Positions 1 through 10,779 of a stretch of 64,000 nt of DNA are shown here, one piece after another; the first letter of the stretch is position 1, and every line of letters begins with the position of its first letter. A model generated the notes under the pieces. The model was not told where the DNA came from, did not search any database, and saw only the letters and a program-made list of their open reading frames with translations. The DNA lies in the NCBI GenBank assembly GCA_037176705.1, contig CM073896.1, positions 25,556,708 to 25,620,707 on the forward strand, written 5' to 3'. Both the position numbers and the translations under genes were made by a program. The DNA is from Molossus alvarezi. Taxonomy: Eukaryota; Chordata; Mammalia; Chiroptera; Molossidae.

Positions 1-1529
1 GTACAGAGTGGTTAAAAGCAAGGTTTTCAGGTGAGGGAATAAAAATCGGAAGGTCAAAAAGTTTGCCTAATGGCACCCATTTTAAGAACCAGCACTAAAT
101 ATAAGTCCTCAATTTTCTAATTCAATGAGTTTTCTGTTCTGACACATTCTTACTTTTAGAGTAAAATAATTTATCTTGGAGACATTTTCTCTGAAAGCTT
201 TTCTTAAGGGAATCTAACCTGTTTTAAGTACAAAATAATATTACATATTAAGATAAATGTAAAGAAATGTAATACTTTTGTCTTTTAAGATTTGTATGTG
301 TAGAAATAGAATCAAACAATGTTTTTTGGTGTCACTGCAAAATTTTGTTTTGTTTCAGATTTTTGCTAAATGGAACATCACCAGGTATTTAAATCCATGT
401 CAGAAATGGTCCCTTGTGATTAAAAATGACATGAATGATAGAAATGTATAGAAAAAAAAACCCCAATACTATTGGTTTTCTTTGATTGGAAACATCAATA
501 TGTTTATAATATAGAACAAAATATTTTAGAAAACAAGATAAACCTTAAACATTACCAAATGGTGAAATTCCAAAGTTTGTGAATAGGCAGTTGCTCCAAT
601 TTCATAATTATCCTGAACTCATTGAAAATCTATAATTGCCTTTTATGGCTTGGGAATTTCATTTTCTCATTAAACTTTAAGAATATCAGGTCCCCAGTAC
701 ACATTTCCTGTAGTAGAGCCAACGTGCAGAAACAGGTAAGGGACACAAGTTTTGTATTTGCCAAATTAACAGCAGGTAAATAATCAGAGAGTGGAATATT
801 TAGGTAGTGAAAATGAACGGAAGGAAGTGTGAAGTAAACAGTCAAAATTGCTGTGTTACTCTTGACACTTCCAATTCTTAGACTCAAGGGGACACCAATT
901 AATACCTGAAAATAAAATGTGAAAAACCCACTAAAGGATATTATGTAGTAATGAAAAGACTTGTTATAGAGCTGGGAGTACTAGTAGCCTTATGACCCAA
1001 AACAAGATCACTGCCATTATCCTGATATTGTACCACATGCAATTAGCAGAAGCACCAATTAGTCCCTAGGAATGGCAAGTCAGATATACTTTCAGCTTTT
1101 AAATAGCTGAATGAATTGGAAAAGTCAGAGAAAGAAGAGACAAGTAGAAGCACAAAGCAGATTTAGACATAAAAAGATTCTTATTACAATTTCATAAAAA
1201 AAGGAATAGCCTGAAAGGACTATTCTAATGAGTTAAAATAAAAGTCTCTGCTAACCTGTTCTATGATCCTACATTTCTATGGTTTCTTCTTCCATGTAAA
1301 TTTTGGCCTAATTTCACAAAATGACATTTAAGTTTTATTATGTGAGTTTGACTTGAGTTTACAAGTACTCTATGGTGAAATAATTATATTCTATAACTAA
1401 AAGAAAGGTAAAATAGGGTACGACATTATCACACTAAATTATAATCCCACTAGATTATAATTTTGTGAGGATATATAAATAAAAGTAGGGTAAGTGCTCT
1501 AAAACCAATTACAAATTTCAGTGGATTAA
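1..1529. other. unique AT-rich sequence, no feature seen
   Basis: I recognise no gene, young repeat or RNA here. The stretch is AT-rich with scattered short A and T runs. The short open frames show no known motif or composition bias that suggests coding. Confidence 0.6.
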
Positions 1530-1900
1530 TGTAATTAAAGTTTATTTGTCACTCACATCATAGTCCAAGGTAGGGAGAGAGGTGTGGGAGAGACCACTTC
1601 ATACAGTCATTAGGAACTTTTAAATTTCGATTTTCAGTGTCATCTTGATTGCCCAGGCATAGAAAAAGAAAAACAGAGGTGAACTGTGTGGGAGAATTCT
1701 ATGGGTGAGGCCTGAAATGGGCATCCGTTATCCCTACCCAGTCAGGTGGTGAGTTCTGATTACATGGGGGACCAGGATACGTACCGTAGCTAAGTGCCAG
1801 GAAAGAAATGAAATGAGATTTGGATGACAGGGGGCCATCTCTGCCATAGCTCCGCCTTCTACTCATCAACGCATACTTGACTCTGTTCATCGCAGCCCAG
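1530..1900. repeat. possible old interspersed repeat, class uncertain
   Basis: The order of motifs (a run like 'gtttatttgtcactcacatc', then an 'agtccaaggtagggagag' stretch, then 'gaggcctgaaatgggcatcc' and a 'gattacatggg' stretch) resembles an ancient mammalian interspersed repeat, but it is too diverged to name from memory. Both ends are uncertain. Confidence 0.35.
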
Positions 1901-1984
1901 GCACTGGCATTGGACCTCCCACTGAGTATGACAGGGACACACAAGATGCTTGCTATCATTCTTCCAGAACCTTTACAGGACTGG

Positions 1985-2340
1985 CATTGTGCTTGGACAT
2001 TTCAGTCATTCATTACATCCTTCATTCAAAATATTTATTTGAGACATTTCTGTGTAATGTGCTAAATGTGATTTGCTAAGCCCCTGGGAGTTTATAGTCT
2101 GATGAGAAAGATATATTTTAAAGTGTGCTTTTTAAATAAAATAAGTACAGAGTGCAAAGTTCTAAGACTACTTGTTAAATGTGCTAATAGGATAATGGGG
2201 AGAAAAAGCCATTCAAATGAGAAAGTTCAGGTTAGTTCTCCGTGGAGATGATGTTTAACCAGGACCTGGAGGATGAGAAGAAGCAGGGATTTGTGGAAAG
2301 CCAGGGGCAGAGCATGGCAGGCGGGGCCGACAGAGCAAAT
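1985..2340 (+). repeat. ancient LINE 3' UTR-like repeat
   Basis: The 'cattcaaaatatttatttgag' style opening, followed about 200 bases later by 'gaccaggacctggaggatgag'-like text and 'ggggcagagcatggcaggc', matches the order seen in old mammalian L1 (L1ME-type) 3' ends. It is diverged and has no TSD. The family name is inference. Confidence 0.4.
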
Positions 2341-2704
2341 ATGAGCTCCTCTCTTAGCTTGTTTTGGATTATTTATTATTTATTATACCATTATTCACTC
2401 TTACACGTTAGAAAGTTGTATACACTGTTCTTTTGATAGTCAAATGAAATCTTAGTTCCTTAATATAAATCAAAGGTTAATGATACCTTTGCCTTCCTTA
2501 AGAATGTCTTTAAACCACTTGAAAGTCAACCGCTCCCACCCAATTTGCTATCTTCTTGTTTGTGTATTTAAAAAAGCAGACAAGATTCTATTATTGATAC
2601 ATATTATCAATATTGTTTAAGATTTATGTAAAATTTTATCGTCCTATTTATCATTCAATTTTGCATCGCAGGCCTTCATTCTCTTCCATTTCCTTCTAAT
2701 GAAA
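2341..2704. other. unique sequence, nothing recognised
   Basis: AT-rich DNA between an old repeat and a SINE. No gene or repeat is visible. Confidence 0.5.
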
Positions 2705-2712
2705 TGAAATTC

Positions 2713-2929
2713 TTTTTTTTTAAATACGTTTTTATTGATTTCAGAGAGAGGAAGGAAGAGGGAGAGAGAGAGAGAGAAACATCGATAAGAGAGAAACATG
2801 GATCGGCTGCCTTCCGCACTCACCCTACTGGGGATCGAGCGGCAGCCTCGGCATGTGCTGACTGGGAATGGACCCAGCGACCTCCTGGTGCAGGGGGCGC
2901 CTCTCAAGCACTGAGCCACACTGCCAGGC
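2713..2929 (-). mobile_element. Ves-type SINE, minus strand
   Basis: Read on the minus strand, a tRNA-like head ('agcctggcagtgtggctcag') is followed by a CT-rich body and an A-rich tail (seen here as the T run at 2713). The body contains the 'gagagaaacatcgat' block read in reverse. The likely TSD is 'tgaaatt', at 2705-2711 and 2930-2936. This copy belongs to the subtype that lacks the 'cctcaggtgaggat' tail. It is non-coding; mobilisation by L1 is established for this class. Confidence 0.85.
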
Positions 2930-2936
2930 TGAAATT

Positions 2937-3654
2937 AAACTCTTTAGGAATATCTGTTAGTAGGGAATATGACAAACACTGAATTTTTGTTAGTCTGAAA
3001 AGTAACTTTGAAAGATACTTTTGCTCTGTATGGTATTCTGGGTGGACAGTTGTCCTGAAAGATATTAAATATCTTTAACAGCATTAAAGGTATTATCACT
3101 ATCTTTCGATTTTTAAAAGTTAGCAATCATTATTTTTGAGGTAAATGACTTTCATATTTAACATAGTTCCTTCCACTGTGCTGCATTCTTAACATTTATT
3201 TCATCTCTCTCCCAGGTTATTGCTTCTCGTAGATTCTTTAGATTATTGATGCTGTTCATATCACATTGTGTTTATAATTTTTATGTATTTTTCAACCTGA
3301 AGTAGTATGTAGACATTTTTTAAAATCTGGCTGCACATTTTTATGGTCTCTTTCTCTATCATCATACTTTGGTTTTCCATTTTTATTTCTTTAATAAATG
3401 AATATTCTTTTAAAAATTATGAATCTGGTCATTCCAATCCCTGTAATCTTTGTTGATCTGTCCTGGTTTTCAGTTGTTTTTGCCTCTTAATTCATGGTGC
3501 CTGCTTTCTGCTGCATTTATAATGTTGATCCATGAGAGAGTGATTTTTGAGGTGTGAGGGGAGTGACATGAGGTCCAGGAAGGGAGATTTGTCTTTTCTT
3601 CTGCAAGATGCCTGGGGCACTGTCAGTCTAGTTCTTCCTTAAGATAAATTTACA
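2937..3654. other. unique sequence, nothing recognised
   Basis: AT-rich DNA between two SINEs. No gene, RNA or repeat can be named. Confidence 0.5.
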
Positions 3655-3897
3655 CCCTGGCCGGGTGGTTCAGCTGGTTGGAGCATTGTCCTGCCCAAGG
3701 AGAGGTTGCGGGCTTGATCCCTAGTCAGGGCACAGGCCTAGGCTGTGGGTTGGTTTCTGGTCACGGCCCTTAAAGGGGCAAGAGAGGCAACTGATTGATG
3801 TTTCTCTGTCACACTGATGTGCTTCCTCTCTCTCTCTCTGCCTTCTTTTCTCTCTATAAACCAATAAAAACATATCCTCAGGTAAGGATTAAAAAAA
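3655..3897 (+). mobile_element. Ves-type SINE, plus strand
   Basis: The head 'ccctggccgggtggttcag' keeps an A-box-like segment, followed by a B-box-like 'gggcttgatccctagtca' segment. A CT repeat and the tail 'atcctcaggtaaggatt' before an A run complete the SINE. The TSD is not clear. The copy is moderately diverged, including a changed A box (gttcag for gctcag). Confidence 0.85.
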
Positions 3898-5478
3898 TTA
3901 ATTTTCATTTTAAATTATTTCAGTTTAAGCAAATGTAAATTCAGACAGCAAACCCTTATAAAGCTTAGATTTTAACTGAGTTCTAAAAACAGATTTTTGT
4001 AGATACACAATTTTTCTTTCCTTCTATTTTCCTCTTTCTTCTCCTCTTCTTTGTTTTGCTTCTTCTTCTAACTCCCTCCAAGTGTGGAAAGAGCAGAAAT
4101 ATGTCTAGCTTCCTCCGTGAGATTTTATGCCTGTATCTCCTATTATTCATTTCATACTGAATAAATTCTAGGTTTCCTCCTGTTCATGCTCCATAGAGCT
4201 TTGAAAATAAACTCAGAGTTTAGAGCATTGGAAAATGCCCTTAAGATAAAACCCACCTTGAGTAATTCTCTTACGTCTCTTGATTCCTGGACTCAATTTG
4301 GTTTGGCTATAAAGATTCCTTACTATATTACCTGCTTAGCAATTAGTTTTCAAATGGTTATTTTTATATTTTAACCAGAATTCTTAGATATTTTCTTTAG
4401 GAAGGTCAATCAAAGGATATTTTCTGTAGTGCTACCAAAGGACAGTGTGAAGGATAAGCCCTTCTTGGTGGATCTAAATTTATCTTTTAACCAGTAGGCT
4501 TTAAGTATAGAAATTTCTCCTCTGCTTTCAATTTTAGAATTCTTAAAAAGTCATGAAGCTATCTTAATTGGGAAAAATAATTAACAATAAACTAAATATA
4601 TATAGATGTGATGGAAAATAAGTGGATTTATACAGCTGAAAACAAAATAAACTTCAACTGAGATCAGAAGGAGCCTGCTCACATGAAACCAGCCGAGCTT
4701 CTGTCGCTCTGTTGGATTTTGTTGTGTTTTATTTTCTGCTGTTGTTATTGTTGATGCTGAACTATTAAAAAAAAGAAAACGAAAGGCAGAACCAGGCCAG
4801 CAGCTTGAAAAATTATCAATTAAATTTTCTCATTAGCTATATTTGGTTCCTTAATTGGCCTTTTTGACTGTGTAATTTCAAGTGATAATTATTTGTGGCA
4901 CTAGCACATTCCTATATCAATGTTATCTCTTAATTAATTCAAGAAATTGACTTCAGATTTTTTTCTGTTCTCAGACACAGAAGTAATTTGTGAGGTACCA
5001 TTCCTTAGCACAGTCAGCAGCACTTTGAAAAATGACAGTAAGAACGTCCAATCTCACAGACTCAAACCACAATAGCATTGATAATAATCTTGGATAAGCT
5101 CAGCTAAGGAAGGATTGTACATGTTTGGTGTGAAATAGAAAAAAATGAGAGTGTAGACTAGGGGATGAGAGAAAAATGAGAAAAAATAGAGATGTTAATT
5201 CATCTTCAAGAAAGGACTCTCAAATCTTAAGAAACATAGAACTGCAATTGTACTAAAGTTATGTATATATAGAATATTTTGGTTTCAACAGAGATAGCAA
5301 TAATTGCTTTTCAGCTCCATAGTTCTCATTGAATTACTGAATTGTTCAGGGGAACACAGTGAAGAAAGCAATGTTTTAGTGATCAGTAATTTTCTGTACC
5401 TGAGTAGTAATTTCCACTCCTCAAAGTGAGAATGAGCTACAGAAGAAAAAAGTATGGTCATTCAAGAAAAGAAGTTAT
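3898..5478. other. unique sequence with a homeodomain-core-rich patch
   Basis: No repeat or gene is recognised. Between about 4800 and 4925 the sequence is dense in TAAT/ATTA cores (for example 'tcaattaaattttctcatta' and 'ccttaattggcc'), a composition found in some conserved enhancers but also expected by chance in AT-rich DNA. Confidence 0.4.
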
Positions 5479-5675
5479 GCCCTGGATGGTTTGGCTCAGT
5501 GGTTGGCCTGCAGACCAAAGGGTTGCTGTGGGTTTGATTTCCAGTCAAGGTCACATACCATGGTTGATGGTTTGATCCCCAACCAAGGTTGTTCGGGAAG
5601 CAACCAATTGATGTGTCTCTCTCACTTCAGTGTTTTCTCTCTCTCTGTCTCTCTCTGTTTCTTCTTCCCTCCCAC

Positions 5676-5713
<38 letters not shown>

Positions 5714-5744
5714 ATGAAAAATATCCTCTGGTGAGGATTAAAAA
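5479..5744 (+). mobile_element. Ves-type SINE, plus strand, with long A tract
   Basis: The head 'ccctggatggtttggctcag' is followed by the CT-rich body and a run of over 30 adenines (about 5680-5710). A second tail segment, 'tatcctctggtgaggattaa', then follows. The A tract sits inside the element, between body and tail. Flanks share an imperfect 'aagaaaagaag' / 'aagagaagag' duplication. Confidence 0.88.
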
Positions 5745-6394
5745 TAAGAGAAGAGATATAATTGCCACTCAGCCACCATAACTTTGGATTCTTACCTCAG
5801 AAGCTGTATCCTTTACTAAAAGGAAAAACTTTCTAAGGCCAAATGGGTGTTTACCCTGTCCCTTACCCTCTTCCCTAACTCATGTCTAGAACTTTCCTTG
5901 CAGCCACTCTGAAGGCCTTTACAGGCAACTCCACACTACGAAGGGCAGAGAGGCTATGTAGCTGCCAAGTTGGTAACAGCAAAGGATGAGCCCAGGCGTT
6001 TTCTCAGAGCAACGTCTTGGCCTTGGTGTTTCCGAGTCCTTACCCTGGGGGAGGAAGAAACCAAAGCTGCTGTATACTTTCTAGAAAAAAGTCTCCTCAC
6101 AGCAAGATACCAAGTCGAGAAGATCTCAGATTCCTTCTTTATGCTAGCAAACCTAAACCATAACATAGTAAATAATAACTTTATAGTAATTTGTAACATA
6201 ACCCTAAAACCAAACGCTAACATAATATGTAAAGGTGATGCAAAGTGTCATAAAATTGGGACTAAGACAGTAACTGAGCATTGAACTGGAAGCAAGTTCC
6301 AGTATAATAAATTAAGACAAATAATGTGTACTTACTGAAAAGCAAGGACAAAACTGTTATTCAATAACAAAATGACTTTATACCTAGAACAATC
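5745..6394. other. unique sequence, nothing recognised
   Basis: Overlapping short open frames exist on both strands near 5954-6284 (89 and 104 residues), but neither has a recognisable motif. I see no gene or repeat. Confidence 0.5.
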
Positions 6395-6402
6395 CAATGG
6401 GA

Positions 6403-6626
6403 CAGTGGTTCTCAACCTTCCTAATGCCGCAACCCTTTAATACAGTTCCTCATGTTGTATGTGGTGTATCTGCATGTGGGTGGACCTGCCTGGAGATGGA
6501 TAGAGGAGTGGTGTCTCGGTTCCTAAGACCATTGGAAATATGCATTTTCCAATGGTCTTAGGTGACCCCTGTGAAAGGGTCGTTCGAACCCCAAAGGGTT
6601 TGTGACCCACAGGTTGAGAACCGCTG
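6403..6626. mobile_element. non-autonomous hAT transposon (nhAT)
   Basis: The ends are terminal inverted repeats: 'cagtggttctcaacct' at 6403-6418 and its complement 'aggttgagaaccgctg' at 6611-6626, matching at 15 of 16 positions. The flanking 8-mers (6395-6402 and 6627-6634) agree at only 5 of 8 positions, so the duplication has decayed. A 17-bp hairpin lies inside (6522-6538 with 6546-6562). At 224 bp it has no transposase and would have depended on one supplied in trans. Similar short hAT elements are known from vesper bats. Confidence 0.85.
6522..6562. repeat. perfect 17-bp hairpin within the hAT element
   Basis: The arm 'cctaagaccattggaaa' (6522-6538) pairs perfectly with 6546-6562 across a 7-nt loop. 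It lies near the middle of the transposon, so it may be part of the family consensus rather than a private mutation. Confidence 0.85.
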
Positions 6627-6834
6627 CATTAGAACAATTGAAATATTATTTTTAGTAATGTTACAGGTTGTATAGCAAAAATAAAATAGAAATAGCTATT
6701 ATATAATGTTGATAATAACCAGTCAGGTTATCTAATTTCTATAAATAAAATTTATAAAAAATATGAAGTACCAAAAAAAAAAAAATGAAGTACCAATATG
6801 AAGAAGACTTGTTTAAATAAAAATAAACACCATG

Positions 6835-7103
6835 CCCTGGCCAGTCTGGCTCAGCAGTTAGAGTGTCGACCTGTGGACTGAAGCATCTCGGGTTCGAATT
6901 CCAGTCAAGGGCACATGCTTAGGTTGGAGGTTTGATCCCTGGCCCTGGTCGGGGTTTTGTGGGAGGCAACCAATTGATGTATCTCTCTCACATTGCTCTT
7001 TCTCTCTCTCTCTCTTCCACTCTATCTAAAAATCAATGGGAAAATACCCTCAGGTGAAGATTAACAAAAAAATAAAATAATAAGTAAACAAATAAAGAAA
7101 CAT
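6835..7103 (+). mobile_element. Ves-type SINE, plus strand, perfect TSD
   Basis: The head 'ccctggccagtctggctcag' is followed by a well-kept B-box-like segment, 'gggttcgaattcc'. CT repeats and 'taccctcaggtgaagatt' before an A-rich tail complete it. The TSD 'acaccatg' is at 6827-6834 and 7104-7111. It faces the SINE at 7211 in inverted orientation about 107 bp away. Confidence 0.92.
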
Positions 7104-7210
7104 ACACCATGTTTTGGATCCGAGATTAAATTATGTCATCATATCAATTCTCCATAGTTTATTTTATATGTTAAATTCAATACTAATCAAAGAGATTTTT
7201 CTTTTTTTTT

Positions 7211-7418
7211 TTTTTAAGACTTTTTTTTTTTTTTAAATTGATTTTAGAGAGAGAGAGGTAGAAACATCAATGAGAGAGAACATCAATTGGCTGCCTCCTA
7301 CATGCCCCCCCACTGGGGATGGAGCCCACAACCTGGGCATGTGCCCTGACCAGGAATTGAACTTGAGATCTCTTGGAGTATAGGATGACGCTCAACCACT
7401 GAGCCACACCAGCCGGGT
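7211..7418 (-). mobile_element. Ves-type SINE, minus strand
   Basis: Read in reverse, the head is 'acccggctggtgtggctcag', with the rest of the element up to the T-rich run at 7211. The block with 'catgtaggaggcagccaatt' marks the subtype with a short tail. The flanks share 'atttttcttttt'. It lies close to an oppositely oriented SINE. Confidence 0.88.
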
Positions 7419-7635
7419 AAAATTTTTCTTTTTCTTTCTTTCTGTTTTTGAACCTGAACATAATTCTAATGTTTAGCCTGAAGTACATATAACAGCCAAA
7501 TGTATTTTGAAAAAGTAATACTAGTATATATTCTTAAATCTAACTATAGACATTTTCAATAATTTAGATTTGTTGAAGGAAATGGTACAAGAATAGATAA
7601 ATGGGACATGAAAATTAAAAAGATCCTATTATATA

Positions 7636-7747
7636 CAGGGGTGGACAAAAGTAGGTCTACAGTTGTAAGTATGCAAAACACAGTTTATTCTTGTATTATA
7701 TATTTTTCCATCTGAACAACTGTAAACCTACTTTTGCCAAGCCCCTG
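7636..7747. mobile_element. mariner-type MITE
   Basis: This 112-bp element is flanked by TA on both sides (7634-7635 and 7748-7749), the target site of Tc1/mariner elements. The first 31 bases ('caggggtggacaaaagtagg' onward) and the complement of the last 32 match closely, so the terminal repeats fill about half of the element. It codes for nothing. Such elements were recently active in vesper bats. Confidence 0.85.
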
Positions 7748-7749
7748 TA

Positions 7750-8439
7750 TAAAGCTTATTTCAAGTCAGTGAAAAACATAAAAACTTAAATTAATAGCTA
7801 TGGGACAACTAGTTAATTAGATTGGGAGAGGGAGAGAGGGAACAAGATGGAGAGATTTACATTACCCGACCCTTAGTGGATTCCACATGTATTGAAGTTT
7901 TAGGTGTAAAAATAATGAAAAATAAACAAATATCTAAAATAATACAAAAAAAATCATTTGATTTAAAAATAATTAAGCTTTTTTAGAATGAAGTATTTAG
8001 TGAATAACCACAAAAGACAATTTAAATATTTTCAACATGACAGACATACAAATTATAAAGAAAAAACAGTCAAACATCAAAGCAAAATAAAAATCTTAGA
8101 TACATACTTTACACGTATGCGTAAATACATTCATATGCTACACACAATGGTATATACATTGCTTTAATAGCTAAAAATGGGTCAAGGACACAGACAACTT
8201 ATAAAAACAATTAAATAGAAGATTGCTTTTCAATGTTCAGACATAGTATTAATTAAATGCATATTCAATTAACAAATACTCCTTTTTGCTAATTAAATTG
8301 ACAAAATATATTATTTAATAATAATTCCACTGTTGTTGAGAGTAAAACTAGATGATTAGTATATGACTCTTGGAATTAAAAATTAGTAAGACTTTCCTGA
8401 AAACCAGTGTGGCCATTTGAAGAAGGCTTGCAATGTTTA
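7750..8439. other. unique AT-rich sequence
   Basis: No gene, repeat family or RNA is recognised. Confidence 0.5.
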
Positions 8440-8620
8440 GGCTTCCGAACTTTTAATGCTGGCTTAGCCATTTACTCCTTAGTTCTGTGACTGGACAAAT
8501 TCCTTAATTGGTCTTTGCTGTTTTCTCTTAGCTAAAATGGTAAATGTGAGGATTAAATGAATTAACACAGATAAAATGCTTAGAATGGTGCCTATGCTCA
8601 TCATTTATATAATTATTTTT
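8440..8620 (+). repeat. MIR-like ancient SINE
   Basis: The order 'ggcttagccatttactcctt', 'tctgtgactggacaaattcc', 'taaaatggtaaatgtgagga' and 'aatggtgcct' follows the MIR core and 3' part in the plus direction. It is old and has no TSD. Confidence 0.7.
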
Positions 8621-9389
8621 ATCAAGTTATTTATAATAAGTTGGCTCTTCTGACACTGAGATTAATTTTTAGCTGTTTGCATTTGCATCTTTAATTATAA
8701 ATATTAATTGTCTCAGCATAAGAAGCTACCAATGGGGTAAAACTTTAGAGGTAACAAGGCCTTCCTATAAAACTGAAGTTGACAGACTTTCTAAAGCAAT
8801 GTTGCTCATCTGGATTAGACACCCTCTTTATAACACTTATACAATGGCCAGTTTCTGTGTCACAACATAGAAGTTAATTCTAATGACTATATAGGAAGCT
8901 AATGCAAACCTTCCCCAAAATGTTCTCACATATTTGAATACCCAAATACTTGGGGCCAATCAGTAGAATCCACATGGCAGGGTCGATAGTGATCATTCTA
9001 ATATTATATGTCAGGAACCACGGAGGCTTTGGACAGGAGGGTTGTTGAAGATCGGTGATAAGTGCAGGTGGTTCCAAAGAGATTAAATTCCACAAGTTAT
9101 ATGTATTTCTCAATATACACAGAAAGTAAAAGACTGTGCCTTCCGGTCATAATTATATATAACCATTGATAGGGTATCAGTAGCTATTTTAACACCTACA
9201 GCAGAATTCAGGCAGGTATTAGGTTGCAATGAATTTTAGTCAACAACAGGTTTGCAGAAGGCATCAGAGGCACCGGGGGTAAAGAACCTAAGACACAGGG
9301 TAACTATTTTAAGTTGAAAATTGAAGTTAAATGAGATGACCATAATTGTAAATATTTCTGTGGAAACCACACACATAAAGTTGTAGATT
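8621..9389. other. unique sequence, nothing recognised
   Basis: No gene or repeat can be named. A short open frame at 8880-9113 on the minus strand has no known motif. Confidence 0.45.
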
Positions 9390-9565
9390 ATAAAACCTGG
9401 GAGAGACCCGAGACCACCACCAAGGCCAAGACTTTCTGTCTCTCATTTGGTAAATGAGATAAGAAAACCAGAGAAAGAAAGCGCCTTCAGGCTTTTGAGG
9501 TCTCACAGTAGCAAGTGGCAGAGATGCAGCTTGTACTCAGGTGTCCTGGCTTCCAAGCAGAACTG
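9390..9565 (-). repeat. MIR-like ancient SINE, minus strand
   Basis: 'tcatttggtaaatgagataa', then 'gaggtctcacagtagcaagt' and 'ggcagagatgcag' match the complement of the MIR body in order. The element is diverged. Confidence 0.55.
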
Positions 9566-9702
9566 TCAGAGGCGGCACATTTTCTAAAGGTATAGGTTAG
9601 ATGTAGACATGAACAAAGATTAAGGTACACAGAAGTAAGTATTGTATTGTTTGAGTTTTCAGATTTGCTCTTTTAATTAGAGTAAAAGGACCCTGTATTT
9701 TT

Positions 9703-9907
9703 ATTTTTTATTCTCACCTGAGGACATTTTTGCATTTATCTTCAGATAGAGTGGGCGGTGGGGAGGGAGAAACATTGATGTGAGAGAGACACATTGACTG
9801 GTTGCCACCCACACGACCCCAGCTGGGGCTGGGGACGAACTGCAACTGAGGTACATGCCCTTAGCAGAAACTGAACCCAGGACTCTCTGAGCCAAACTGA
9901 CCAGGGT
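9703..9907 (-). mobile_element. Ves-type SINE, minus strand, internally deleted
   Basis: In reverse it reads the tRNA-like head, body and a tail seen here as 'ctcacctgaggaca'. Compared with other copies, about 30 bases are missing between 'aggactct' and 'ctgagccaaactgaccaggg', removing the segment around the tRNA A box. The flanking TSD is 'ccctgtattttt' (from 9691 and from 9911). Confidence 0.9.
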
Positions 9908-9990
9908 GGTCCCTGTATTTTTTATGTATGACAAAATACCATACCTTTTTAAAAAAATACTCAGATAATCTTTTTATTTTATTATTTTAC

Positions 9991-10232
9991 CTTTTTTTTT
10001 CAATCCTTACCTGAGGATATTTTTTCCATTTATCTTCTGATAGAGAGGGAGGGAGAGAGACAGAGAGAGCAACATCAATGTGAGAGAGACACATTAACTG
10101 GTTGCCTCCTGCACCACCCAACCAGGACCAGGGACGCACCACACCGAGGTACATGCCCTTGACAGGAATTGAACCTGTGACTCTTTGGTCCGGGGACTGA
10201 CACTCCAACTTCTGAGCCAAACCATTCAGGGC
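9991..10232 (-). mobile_element. Ves-type SINE, minus strand
   Basis: The T run is followed by 'ccttacctgaggatattttt', the GA-rich body and the head complement 'ctgagccaaaccattcaggg'. Flanks share an imperfect 'tattttac' / 'tcttttac' plus T run. It is in the same orientation as the SINE at 9703. Confidence 0.9.
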
Positions 10233-10235
10233 TAT

Positions 10236-10478
10236 TCTTTTACTTTTTTAGAGCAACAAATGAACAAACAAACAAAAACTCATAAACACAGACAACAGTG
10301 TGGTGGTTACCAGAGGGAAGGGGGTTGGGGGTTCTGAAGGGTAAAGGGGGCATATATACGGTGACAGAAGATTTGACTTTCGGTGGTGGATACACAATGC
10401 AATATACAGATTCTGTCTACTTGAAACCCATATAATCTTATTAACTAATGTCACCCCAATACATTTAATTGAAAAAAT
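10236..10478 (+). repeat. 5'-truncated L1 3' end
   Basis: 'gtggtggttaccagagggaa', a G-rich stretch, 'cacaatgcaatatacagatt', 'cttgaaacccatataatctt' and 'tgtcaccccaatacatttaa' follow the order of a laurasiatherian L1 3' UTR. A SINE is inserted shortly after it. L1-like text resumes at about 10718 ('acagctgacatacaatgtta'). Confidence 0.65.
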
Positions 10479-10492
10479 AGTTGTTCATTTTT

Positions 10493-10703
10493 TTTTATAT
10501 TTTTATTTTCAGACAGAGTAGGAGTGAGGGAGAGAAAGAGAGATTGATGTGAGAGAGACACATCGACTGGCTGCCACCCCCACAATCCCAACTGGGGCTG
10601 GGGACGAACCGCAACTGAGGTACGTGCCCTTGTCTGGAATGGAACCCGGGACTTCTTGGTCCACAGGCCAATGCTCTAACCGCTGAGCCAAACCAGCCAG
10701 GGC
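10493..10703 (-). mobile_element. Ves-type SINE, minus strand, 14-bp perfect TSD
   Basis: The TSD 'agttgttcattttt' is perfect at 10479-10492 and 10704-10717, which fixes both ends. The head complement reads 'ctgagccaaaccagccaggg'. The element interrupts L1-like sequence, so it is the younger insertion. Confidence 0.95.
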
Positions 10704-10779
10704 AGTTGTTCATTTTTAATACAGCTGACATACAATGTTACATTAGTTTCAGTGTACTGAGATGCCCCTTGACATTCCC

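Noticed and set aside
6843..6913. Functional tRNA gene
   Set aside because: The A- and B-box-like segments belong to the tRNA-derived head of a SINE. No complete cloverleaf is seen.
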